A DNA stretch of 64,000 nt from Chaenocephalus aceratus (Eukaryota; Chordata; Actinopteri; Perciformes; Channichthyidae), in NCBI GenBank assembly GCA_023974075.1, contig CM043789.1, positions 33,412,659-33,476,658 on the forward strand. The letters run 5' to 3'. The number at the start of each line of letters is the position of its first letter. Position 1 is the stretch's first letter. Under the pieces are notes generated by a model. The model was given only the letters and a program-made list of their open reading frames with translations. It had not been told where the DNA came from and ran no database searches. Below, in pieces: positions 1 to 11,071 of the stretch. The position numbers and the translations under genes are program-made.

Positions 1-1904
1 ATCTGACTTTTCTCCCTTATCTATTCGTAATTATTCACAGAAAATTATTCCCCGTACAGTCTATCCAGCTTTATGGTGCGATGTTTATTTCAACAGATAA
101 TGCGACCTTAGAATGCGCTTCGACACGGCTTTTCAGCGATGTGGCATCCTCATGGAGCCGAAACCCAGGTCAACAGAATCCTTTATCGTCACGTTTAGCT
201 TTTTAGATTAATAACCCCACAGAACAAGAGAACGAGATTCCGTTCGTTTCAAAATGGCTTTTTGAAATTTGCGTATCTCTCCCTTGGATTTATGACCTAT
301 AATACACTGCAGCTTCCTATGAGGCTGAAGAGCATTATTCTGTTTCGTCCTGGATGGTATCTTTTTTGGGAAACCACTGAACTTCCACCGACGGAATAGC
401 CGTATTGATTTCTGAAAAAACCCACGGGGCCTTACACCTTCGTCTTACATTACTCGCCGCTTCACGTGTAGCTAACGAGTCAGTCGCAGGATTCTGAAAA
501 ATCCCAGAGGTTCCTAACCGTTGCTTTATCAATCTTATTAGTTAGTCTGTTACCTACCTATGCTAAAATATGCATTGCATAATTTTATCATGAAGACTAT
601 GACACTGAGAAATATTCCTGACAACTCTAAAAAATTTGAATATATCCAAATCACAGATTTTGAGTGTAACGGGTATCCGTGCTTACCTGTATTTTTGTAT
701 AGAGCTCTGTTTTTAGTTGTCAGAAAGTATTTCGAGGTGCCACCCTGGACAGCTTCATCCGCTGGCTGCTGATGTGACTCCCTCTGAACTCCCACTCGCT
801 AACGTCAGGGTCACCACTTGTTGGGGAATGAGGTTTTTACAACCCAACTCCTCTCCGCGTGTCGTTTTGGCGAGTCCTGCTTGAAATCATAACAGGGAGG
901 AAATTAGAAGACACCAGGATACCAGTTAAACAATAATCTGTTTTAATTAAACAAGGTAATAATGCAATACAATATAATACATTACTATACAATATAAAGA
1001 ATCATATAAGTAACGTCGGAGTACTCCTGCCCTGATTCACGCGCTGTGATTCTTCTGTCTGGGCAGCGCGCGAAGAGAGAGCGAACAAAAGGCTGAACAG
1101 CTTCTTTCATACCAACACCAACAGGAAGGGGTGGAGTTTACTCAGTCGTCTTTTCCGGTCATTTCATTTGGGAGATACCAAAGACGCTGTCTCACAGTGA
1201 ATCAGCGCAGGCCAGCAGAGAACCAAACAGTTTCAGTTTGAAGCAAAACACATTCTTATTATGTAGCTTATCACACAATAGTCCATATGTTTTCCCTTTA
1301 TGAAAGCCACACGTGTTGGGCATTTATCAGTCATCATCTCATGGCCCTCTCTTAACTGTGTGACTCAATTCTCAAGGCCTGCAGGATGCGCATCATTAAT
1401 TTAAGAAGAATTTAACCATTATATCTGGGGAAAATGTCCCTCGCAATTTGCAAAGCCTATCAATGGTTTAACCAAGAAAAACACTCAAAGGGGTAATCTT
1501 TTCACTCAAAACAGAACTCACAAGTAATTCTGCATCTTCCCTCTTCAAAAATAGCCTAAAAACACCCTTTTGATAAAAGGGTAAAAGTGAAAGAAAAAGA
1601 CTATTACGCTAATCTACTTTTAAGAAAAAGGGAACATTGTTTCAGGAATCTATAAAAAAAACCTCTATATTTAAGAGGAAAAATGTACTTTTTGTTCCTT
1701 CAACTATTAACACACAGGAATGTATAAACCCACACATATATTAGGGATAACATAATGCAATACACCTCCTATATATGGGTGACATTAAAATGAATATACC
1801 AAAAATATGCTGCCTCACTTCTTCTGTATAATACCTTACATCAATTTCCACAAGAACTTTTTCAGATGAGTATTAATCCCACCTCCCACCCTCCTCTGTA
1901 GATT
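1..1904. other. Unassigned non-coding stretch at window start
   Basis: No gene is supported here. The longest open frame is 81 codons and has no splice or domain support. The part from about 940 to 1860 is AT-rich with many short A and T runs. A LTR-like start (TGTTGGGG) occurs near 819, but no matching end or target duplication was found, so it is not called as an element. Confidence 0.5.
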
Positions 1905-1993
1905 AGCATTTAGGGACGTCAGAAGCCGTCCATTAAGGGGGGGGCTCTGTCATAGTCTGCTCCATCATTCACCAGTAGTTTTCCATTCACCTG
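1905..1993 (+). mobile_element. Gypsy-like LTR, left fragment
   Basis: This stretch, with features typical of the upstream part of teleost Gypsy-type LTRs, appears to continue at 7147. The hexamer CACCTG at 1988..1993 recurs at 7147..7152, exactly where the large inverted-repeat element between them ends. That is what a target-site duplication would look like. The left limit is approximate. Assignment to Gypsy rests on remembered teleost LTR features and is inference. Confidence 0.45.
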
Positions 1994-2094
1994 TCTCACC
2001 AACCCAGTCTCATAAAAAAACGTGTAATAACTACGTTGGTCCACAACGTAGGACGTAGTATTTCTACGAAAACGTTTTTTTTCACCATTCATTC
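1994..2094 (+). repeat. Left terminal inverted repeat, outer piece
   Basis: Pairs with the end of the right arm near 7146. It contains the subterminal palindrome at 2029..2049 and ends in the tetramer ATTC, which is duplicated at 3411 by the solo LTR insertion. Confidence 0.75.
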
Positions 2095-3410
2095 TGTTGA
2101 GAGCTTCATAGTATGTTGAATACTTAAAACGAAAGTTAGTTGTAATCAAATATAATCAATTATATTCTTGTATAACCCACAATGAAAATGCTTCATATTT
2201 TAGGTTTTTCTATATTTACAGCATAAACAAAACAAAGTGGTTTGTTAAGATTGAGTGTAAGACTTATAATGATTTATGCCCTACTCTCTGATAAGAGAGT
2301 AGGCAGGTTCTTTCCTCTCCTCTCACAGCAGGGAGGGGGGCTCCGGACTTAAGGAGAAACACATTGAGGCCTCAAAAGGGTGGTTATGTCATAGTCATAG
2401 AATATGTCTAGTCATGTTTTGTTTTACACAAACTTGGGAAGGTGTGTCTTATGCCAGAGCCAATAGAATATGTTGGTTGGGTATAGAGGAGGTGTTTGTA
2501 GGTTTTCTATCCGGTTTTTTGAGCATAAAAAGACTGGCTTTTTTGGATTTCGTCGGGGAGAGAGGGGGAAACCCCTGGTATACTCTCTCCCGGTAAGCTC
2601 TGGCCCACAGAGCTGGGTTAGATGGCTCTCGGTAAGTGATTCCTGGAAGACGTTGTTAGAACGTACCAGAATACATTATTTAGACTTTTGCTGGAAGACG
2701 TTGTTAGAACGTACCAGAATACATGATTTAGACTTTTACTGGAAGACGTTGTTAGAACGTACCAGAATACATGATTTAGACTTTTACTGGAAGACGTTGT
2801 TAGAACGTACCAGAATACATGATTTAGACTTTTGCTGGAAGACGTTGTTAGAACGTACCAGAATACATGATTTAGACTTTTGCTGGAAGACGTTGTTAGA
2901 ACGTACCAGAATACATGATTTGATGATTTGAATGAATATGAATTAAGGTTTTAGATACAAAATATAACCCCAGCATGATATGTTTTGTATGATTATAATG
3001 TGTTAAAAGGTAAAGACTCTGTATTGGTTTGGACCTACTTTTTCTTCAAATAAACTGATCTCACCTTTTGGATGGGACAATAAAAGGGAAAATCTGTGCT
3101 CTCCTCTCCTGCTTCAAAGGTAAAACTGCACCCTGCCACACACATGTTTAGGTAGGAACACACCCCATTTACTGATACCAAAATCCTTCGGGATCGCTTA
3201 AACAGATTAAAAAGAGTTGTCTGAATAGAAACAGCAGTTAATTGAACCTGGTTCTTCGGGGAGTTAGTAGAGGTGAGATCTTGCTGACGTTTGGTGGATC
3301 TGAGCCAAGCAGTAAACTTACATAGACTCAGTAACTTCGGTCAGGTCAATTAGTAAGGTCAGAGTAATTTACCGGAATAAATTATCAGGACCTCACCTAT
3401 ACTCTAAACA
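2095..3410 (+). mobile_element. Solo LTR of a retroviral-type element, 1316 bp
   Basis: It begins TGTTGAGAG and ends CTCTAAACA, an imperfect 9-bp inverted repeat with the TG...CA ends of an LTR. It is flanked by ATTC at 2091..2094 and 3411..3414, a 4-bp target duplication. The partner arm near 7025 holds the same site without the insertion and with a single ATTC, which proves the boundaries. AATAAA signals occur at 3049..3054 and 3079..3084 on this strand, with a TATA-like CATAAAAA at 2524. A 48-bp minisatellite lies inside. No internal retroviral genes are present. A 4-bp duplication is typical of gamma- and epsilon-like retroviruses, but the family is not determined. Confidence 0.8.
2644..2922 (+). 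repeat. 48-bp tandem repeat, about 5.8 copies
   Basis: Units start at 2644, 2692, 2740, 2788, 2836 and 2884. They are nearly identical; the first differs at a single base (TACATTATT against TACATGATT), and one position alternates between TTG and TTA. The last unit is truncated. The 48-bp period keeps one frame open across the array, but no gene structure supports translation. The array lies within the solo LTR, where tandem enhancer-like repeats are common. Confidence 0.97.
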
Positions 3411-3832
3411 ATTCCAATGACTGGCATCTATGTCACGTGATCTTCACATTTCTCCCTGCAGAAAAAAAAAACATGGCCGACATTCGTTTTATTCTCGGTG
3501 GAAAATGCCTATTTTAAGGTTAGTTTGGCCATTAAAATGCATTTTGATGTCATTTGATGCGAGAAATATGAGTTGTTATTTCAGATTATGTGTGCAGTGG
3601 ATGTACATGATTTTTAGTTTGCTAGTTATTACGAAGATTACTTCAAGAAATTGTGTCTATACAACGTTTTCATTGTTCATTGGTGGTTGCTAGGGACACT
3701 GCTATCGATATTATTTCTGTTATGTTGGGTAAAATGGTGTTATCTTTATTGCTACCCCCTTCCCCGTCAAAGTATAGTGTTGGTCCACAGTGCAAACGTA
3801 TTAGTTTAACAAAATCCGCATCTAAAATTGTG
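3411..3832 (+). repeat. Left terminal inverted repeat, main piece
   Basis: About 420 bp matching the reverse complement of 6596..7022, with only scattered substitutions and a few short indels. The two 60 to 90 codon frames here are mirrored in the right arm and are not gene evidence. Confidence 0.85.
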
Positions 3833-4737
3833 GCATAGTGTGGTGCCAAGAGATGGGAGTCGGAGGCGGGGTATCAAAGGTACAAGCTAGACTTTTATTT
3901 AGCATCTCAAAACACATTTAGGCCCATTCCCAAACCGCCCCCTACACCCTACCCCTACCCCTCCGTTTGCGCGTTCACGCGGAGGGTCCGCCATATTGAG
4001 GGCTGTTCCAAAGCAACGAGTGTGGAGGGGGAGTGGGCTATCAAGCCCTCAAACAGCGAGTCTGCATCGGTGCTGACTTGAGACCGGTCTCTACCTGACC
4101 GGAGTCACGCTGTGTGTGTCCGTCAGGAAACACGCTGTTTACAAGTAGTTCCAGCAAACATCCACAGATAAATTGCGATGTTAACAACCTCATGATAACC
4201 TCATATGTTTTTAACTTAGGATCATACCTGTGTTTAGTCTAGAAAAAGGTAAATGTGTGCATTTTATTATAAAGTTGTGTATATTTACAGACCGTTGCAA
4301 AAACTAAGAAGCTTATAAACATCAGGTTTAAAACTAAAAGAGCTTTGAAACTCAATGAAAGATGTTTGGAGTTTTATTTGAGTTATTAAATTAAACTTTG
4401 TGTCTAAGAGATGCTGATTTGAAACCGTTGTTACATACAGTTACGGCATTTCCTGTTTCTGCCGGAGAGAGGGGAGGCTGTCCCAAAGCTTGCTGCTGTA
4501 TTTACTCCCTCCATCTGACAGGAGGGAGCCTCGTTGAGCTGCGAGTGTGGCTACAGACGGAGTTCACTCCATCACGGAGGGGTAGGGTCGAGGGAGTGGT
4601 TTGGGATTGGGCCGTAAACAGCTTCATGCCCGGGAAGCGAAGACCGGCGGAGACAGGAAGTCCGGCTCACTAAAATGTCCGTGCAGAACAATACCCTAAC
4701 CCATAGATCCGTGGGTGAATAATGTCAATCACCACAA
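3833..4737. mobile_element. Secondary insertion with an internal foldback element
   Basis: The right arm runs straight through this point (AAAATGGTGCAGAAACG), while the left arm is interrupted by about 905 bp, so the segment was inserted after the large element. Inside it, 3921..3965 and 4575..4613 are inverted copies of a C-rich motif (GGCCCAATCCCAAACC followed by CCCTACCCCTCCG). This marks a roughly 690-bp foldback element of a kind common in fish. Exact outer ends and target duplication could not be fixed. Confidence 0.55.
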
Positions 4738-5483
4738 TAGATACGTTATTTTTCCCCTGTGCAATTCTCCATTTACTCAACAATAACACATAATTATCCT
4801 TGTGTTTATTTATTTGTTTGATTAATAAACACAAGTTGGAGTCCGTCAGGACCGAGGGTCGGAGCAGCTCATTTGCTTTACAGAATATTACACCCGGAAG
4901 TAAGTATTCTCTCCGCTTCGCTTGACAAACCCTTCTTCTTATATACATCCATGGACAAACCCCGTGATAGTCCTCAAGCTCTGTGATTGGAGAGTGTGCA
5001 GAGCGTTGAACAGCACTTGATATGGGATGGAAACCACGGCAGACTGTCCAAAACTGGATTTTAACGGGTCCACTGCCTCCCCCCCTCCCCCACCCCGTCC
5101 CCAGAACTACACATGCTGGCTATTGTGTGTTTCTCAACATGTTCTCTATCTATGGCACGTCTCTACTGGGAGTTGTAGTTTTAAAAGACGTTTCATATTT
5201 CCCATAATAAGAAGTTGCCAGTATTAAACTGTATACATCCCTGGAGGTTTAGGGGATAGAAAACACTCAAATTTAAAACATATAATTAATAAATGGGTGA
5301 AAATTGCTTGTGCCCATAATGGGCAGCATTAATATATACCCACACGACAGCTAAGGTCAGAAGAGCTTTATTTAACAGCTGGTCTTATGTCTGTGACCCC
5401 TCCTGTTGTTCATTGATGAACCTGAAACATGCACTTGTCAAGGTTCAGAGGCACATTGTGCAAATATGGCAGTAGCCATCGAT

Positions 5484-5535
5484 CATCTTAAGATAAGATT
5501 TACTTTATTGATCCCAAGTTGGAAACATTTGCGTT
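5484..5535 (-). repeat. LINE 3'-tail-like fragment
   Basis: Contains ACTTTATTGATCCC. On the minus strand this reads as GGGATCAATAAAGT, resembling the 3' end of abundant teleost LINEs such as Rex1. A second copy of the motif lies at 34897..34940. The family name is from memory. Confidence 0.4.
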
Positions 5536-5697
5536 ACATCAGCATGTGTATAGTTGTAAATATGCAGTGGTGTTTATTTGTAAATCATATAAATAATAAA
5601 TAATCATTATTTAGTATAATCACACAAATTCTGTGTTTTATATTTAATAATTCTGTGTTCTTTATTTATTGATTGTTCAATACCTGACAAGGTCGGA

Positions 5698-5954
5698 GAT
5701 GAAAAACTTTGGTCACAGGTTCCTCAACAGTGCATCACAAGACATCTTTCAATATGTGTCCCTCCACCATTAAATTGTCATATTCTGCACATTTCTTATA
5801 CTATCTACATACATCTTATAAGAGTATAATACATATGTATAATATCAGTTAAAATAAGTGCTTCAACATAGTTAACATTGCTGGAGGTTTGCACAAATAT
5901 TGATAGATGTCTTGTAATGCACTATTGAGGAACCTGCGACCCAAGTTTTTCATT
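5698..5954. repeat. Foldback repeat inside the large element
   Basis: Arms 5698..5758 and about 5893..5954 are inverted copies with roughly 85 to 90 percent identity. Both contain GAAAAACTT, CAGGTTCCTCAA and AAGACATCT in the same order. The loop is about 135 bp. It looks like a small MITE or an internal palindrome of the host element. Confidence 0.7.
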
Positions 5955-6567
5955 CATTGCATAACTACACCATAATTGTGTAGGCCTATATGATATGTCA
6001 ATAAACCTTAGAAAATCTTGAAATCTTGAAAGGGATGTGCAAAATAGTCATTATATACAGTCTTTACTTAACTATTAGTAGAGAATAACGAGTAATGAAC
6101 ATACTTATAGGGATTCTATTAATATCTAATAATAAAATAATGAAATTCAATAACATGCTTTAACCACTAGGTGTCCCTTTATATCAGCTGTGCACCTTTA
6201 TGGTGTAAATACAGCCTATCTACCAATTGGATCAAATATAAAAGTCCGCCGAATTAGTGTTGATACTGCAAGGAAACGCATTGTGTGAAAAGAAATGTAA
6301 GATGTTGTTTAATTGTTGATATATTTATGATCCACGTCACGTTTCCAGTGTTTGCGGCAGTTACTCATGTTTGTCTAGAAGTCTTCTCATCAGGGCTCTA
6401 TACATACAGAACTACGGCAGATATGTAATATTTAATGCAGCTGAACCGTGTATTACAATGCCGGTATGTGATGACTTTCAAAGAGAAAAGCAAGAACACT
6501 CGGAATTAAGTCTTTTAGGTCTGTTTCCGGTATTTGTTAATGACGATGTGCTGTGAAATGTGAGACT

Positions 6568-7146
6568 GGAATTGCACAGGGGGAAATAACGTTTCTGCAC
6601 CATTTTAGATGCGGATTTTGTTAAACTAATACGTTTGCGCTGTGGAACAACACTATACTTTGACGGGGAAGGGGGTAGCAATAAAGATAACACCATTAAA
6701 CAGTTACACAACATAACAGAAATAATATCGATAGCAGCGTTCCTAGCAACCACCTTGGTAACAATGAAAACGTTGTATAGACACCATTTCCTGAAGTAAT
6801 CTTCGTAATAACTAGCAAACTAAAGATCATGTACATCCACTGCACATATAATCTGAAATAACAACTCATATTTCTCGCATCAAATGACATCAAAACGCAT
6901 TTTAATGGCCAAAGTAACTTTAAATAGGCATTTTACACCGAGAATAAAATGAAGGACGGCCATGTTTTTTTTTTTCTACAGGGAGAAATGTGAAGATCAC
7001 GTGACATAGACGCCAGCCATTGGAATGAATGGTGAAAATAAACGTAGGCATTTTACAATTTCAGAGGCGTTTTCGTAGAAATACTACGTCCTACATTGTG
7101 GACCAACGTAGTTATTACACGTTTTTTTGTGAGACTGGGTTGGTCT
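6568..7146 (-). repeat. Right terminal inverted repeat, intact
   Basis: This uninterrupted arm of about 579 bp serves as the empty-site reference for the insertions in the left arm. Near 7025 the ATTC site occurs once, and near 6590 the sequence across the second break is continuous. Confidence 0.85.
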
Positions 7147-7597
7147 CACCTGTTTTCCACACCCACTCGTTAGCTCACTTTCTTTCTCTTCTGCACCCAT
7201 TAGCTTCTGCCAGTATTTAAACCCGCACCTTACACACACTCTTTGCCAGATTGTACTTTGCCTCATGCTTGTCTTTCCCGCGTTTGAAACTAGATTGCCT
7301 ACCCGGTTCCGACCCTGCCTGTCCTCGATCTGCCTGCTCTGCCTGTTCCCTGAACCTGCCTGTCCCTCGACTATCCTGTCTGGCCTGTTATCCGACCCTG
7401 CCTGTATCTACACTGACCGCCTCGCTTACTCCCTGACTCTCTGCCTGTCCCTGACTCACCTTCTGCTCGCTGTCCTCCGGTGCGTTAAACTGCTCGGTTG
7501 GTATTCCTCAGATCCAGTGGAATCTCCAATAAAGTTTATTACCAATTCTCCTTGGTTTCTCGAGTGCTGCATTTGGGTTCTCCTTAAGATTGTGACA
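7147..7597 (+). mobile_element. Gypsy-like LTR, right fragment
   Basis: Contains a TATA-like TATTTAA at 7214..7220, then the transcription-start-like CCAGATTGTACTTTGCC, a long C/T-rich stretch with repeated CCTGCCTG words, AATAAA at 7528..7533, and an end near TGCATTTGGGTTCTCC...GTGACA. This order matches remembered teleost Gypsy LTRs. No primer-binding site or gag follows, so it is a solo or truncated LTR. The 189-codon frame over this stretch is a by-product of C/T richness. Confidence 0.55.
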
Positions 7598-8264
7598 CAA
7601 ATAGTCCACGGCGGGGTCATAACAAACCTGTTAGCATTCCTCCATAATTTAAAATCCCCATTTTACCTTAAAAACTCTCAAAATGATCACACCCCTTCTT
7701 TCTTGGCCTCCTCTGTCCAAATGAAGGAGAGACTGACCATCCTGGAACTTATAGTCTGTCCCAACATTCCAGCCTTCCAGAATGTCAAAACTCCAAAGCA
7801 CATTCTAAATGACCATTGTCAACATTCCAAATGACCTGATATGCTCAACATCCTAAATGACCATATATGGGCAACACTTTCTCCCTTTGATATGGCTTCC
7901 TTCATATCTGCAAAGTGTCACAGACCAAAACGTGAGGGTTTTAGCTCGCTTCCTGCATTGAAATCTAAGTAAAGCATATAAAGCAATAGAACAATAAATT
8001 GATGAAAAACTCAATCTCAAGGTGCGCTTTCTGCCTTTTTGCCAAGCTTTCAACAGTCAACTATAAACTCCTAAAAGTTTTCAAATGAATCCTTCTGGTT
8101 AGAACTATATAAAAAAGGATTACTGATATTTATTATTATAGCTGAAATTCTGGAACACAGGCCAAGTGTTTCAGCTTCAAAACACTCACGCTTGAGGTGT
8201 CTACCCAAACTTACCGTCCTTTATACAATAGAAAAATGATATTATTCATGCAGATGAAATTTGA
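7598..8264. other. Non-coding spacer with weak tandem words
   Basis: No gene seen. At 7802..7883 there are three imperfect copies of a roughly 26-bp word built on CAACATTCCAAATGACC. The rest is AT-rich unique DNA. Confidence 0.5.
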
Positions 8265-8390
8265 AACACATTACAATACATAGCATTGTGTGACATCACA
8301 TAGCATTACATCACATTCAATTACATTGCATTATATAACATTACATGTCATTTAACTGACGCTTTATCCAAAGCGACTTACAAACACTTC
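8265..8390 (-). repeat. LINE-2-type 3' tail
   Basis: On the minus strand the motif GTAAGTCGCTTTGGATAAAG is followed by a degenerate ATTACA-like tail. This is the 3' end shared by L2 LINEs and V-SINEs in fish. No coding part of the LINE is recognisable. Confidence 0.65.
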
Positions 8391-8509
8391 AATACCGTAG
8401 ACATGCCTACGGGAGCCGTTTGTGGTAAAGAGCCTTCAGAGCTCACTGCTTGCCTGCGGACGCTCCAAAGGGCGTGGCCAGCAGCAGCTCGGCTACATTT
8501 AATCAGAAT

Positions 8510-8665
8510 CAGCACTTTTGTAACAGGGCTGAAATAGAGTGGTATGAGGCATGTTACAATGGATGATCTGTTTGGTATTTTGAGCAAAACACTTCAGAGA
8601 CATGTTTTGTATAGATATGGCCCTATAATATATTGTTCTAATATAAAATAATAGGTGAGCTTTAA
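8510..8665 (+). mobile_element. Fragment of TTAA-flanked MITE, right end
   Basis: Matches the right end of the copy at 28118..28775, sharing AACAGGGCT, TATGAGGCATG, CTGTTTGGTATTTTGA and TATGGCCCTA in the same order. It ends next to TTAA at 8662..8665. The left part is missing or too diverged to trace. Confidence 0.65.
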
Positions 8666-8859
8666 AAGAGAAAAAATACTTCCCATTTCCAATTTCCACA
8701 ACATCTGTTGTGAATGAATACAGTAAAGTTGGAACTCAGTACAGTTCTGTTTTCTTAACAACTTAAGTTTTTGCGAATAAGTAAAGCAAAACAGAATAAA
8801 ACAAACCGTATACTCTCCCTAGAAAATGACTAACCTTTCACCAAGTTACATAAAAAACC

Positions 8860-8861
<2 letters not shown>
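8666..8861. other. AT-rich spacer
   Basis: Nothing recognised beyond A/T-rich unique sequence leading into an AT microsatellite. Confidence 0.5.

Positions 8862-8900
<39 letters not shown>
8862..8900. repeat. (AT)n microsatellite
   Basis: About 39 bp of alternating A and T, interrupted once near the end. Confidence 0.95.
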
Positions 8901-9250
8901 GAACCTTCCCTCCTTCCTGTTTATGATCGTTATCTAGACTACTATTATGACTCAATGTACTGATTATATTAACTATTCAAGCACGTTAATGATCAAACAG
9001 TGCTTTATTTTGAACTCCAGGAGACAGAAAAAGAGTTTTCCATCTCTTATGCATTTTCATACATAAAAGCCTGCACATAAGTAACATCTGATGCATAGAT
9101 CACGTGCTGGCCTCCGCTTTTGGTGTATTCTCACTGAAATCAAAAGGAGAGTAAAAATGTAATTGGTCTCTGTGCTCTTCTCTTTTTCACCAGTTTTTCT
9201 CTCCCCTTCACATGCATGTTTACGCATGTGTACAGGCGAGAAACCACACT

Positions 9251-10841
<1,591 letters not shown>

Positions 10842-10876
10842 TTCTCCAGGGCAGGACCATCTGCCAGCTCCAACAG
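10842..10876 (+). CDS. Candidate 35-nt internal exon (unidentified gene)
   Basis: A pyrimidine-rich acceptor (TGTTCTGTTATTACCAG) is followed by 35 nt and a strong donor (CAACAG then GTATGT). Read with one base completing the previous codon, it gives SPGQDHLPAPT plus one base. That is in phase with the candidate exon starting at 11036. The protein family is not recognised. Short windows between AG and GT arise by chance in 64 kb, so this is a prediction only. Confidence 0.25.
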
Positions 10877-11035
10877 GTATGTTGTGAGAGGCTCATGTGT
10901 GTTTTGACTACATCTGTTTTATGGTCTGTGTGTTTTTCATGAATGTGCTTTTGAAAAAATGCATTTGTAACCTACTGTAAAATGCATTTCCTTTGTCACT
11001 AAATCTTCCTGTTTTCCATTGCCATCATAAAAAAG

Positions 11036-11071
11036 GCAAGTGGGACTGCAGTGGGAAAGGGAAGAAAAAGA
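11036..11071 (+). CDS. Candidate 36-nt internal exon (unidentified gene)
   Basis: The acceptor AG at 11034..11035 follows a pyrimidine stretch about 15 to 30 nt upstream. The donor GTAAGT at 11072 is a perfect consensus. In phase with the candidate at 10842..10876 it reads GKWDCSGKGKKK, with one base carried over. If the donor is skipped, the frame stays open for about 45 more codons. The intervening intron would be 159 nt. No family is recognised. Confidence 0.22.

Larger units (their letters stand above)
1994..7146. mobile_element. Long-terminal-inverted-repeat DNA element (about 5.1 kb with later insertions)
   Basis: The right arm (about 6568..7146) is the reverse complement of a left arm that is now broken into three pieces: 1994..2094, 3411..3832 and about 4738..4766. 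Arm identity is high along the whole length, including a subterminal palindrome built on CTACGTTG / CAACGTAG (2029..2049 in the left arm). The breaks in the left arm are later insertions, and the intact right arm preserves the uninterrupted order. The 1.8-kb interior (4767..6567) has no ORF over 92 codons, so the copy is non-autonomous. The flanking hexamer CACCTG suggests a 6-bp target duplication. Long arms with a 6-bp duplication recall Polintons, but no Polinton gene is visible and the family is left open. Confidence 0.7.

Noticed and set aside
819..1993. Possible second LTR starting TGTTGGGG
   Set aside because: No matching CA end, polyadenylation layout or target duplication was found.
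2644..2922. CRISPR-like array
   Set aside because: Units are contiguous with no unique spacers, and the genome is vertebrate. It is a minisatellite.
2470..2931. 153-codon frame over the 48-bp tandem repeat
   Set aside because: It lies inside a solo LTR and is open only because the period is a multiple of three. No gene structure.
7265..7834. 189-codon frame
   Set aside because: It covers the C/T-rich part of a Gypsy-like LTR and runs past its end; no domain and no splice support.
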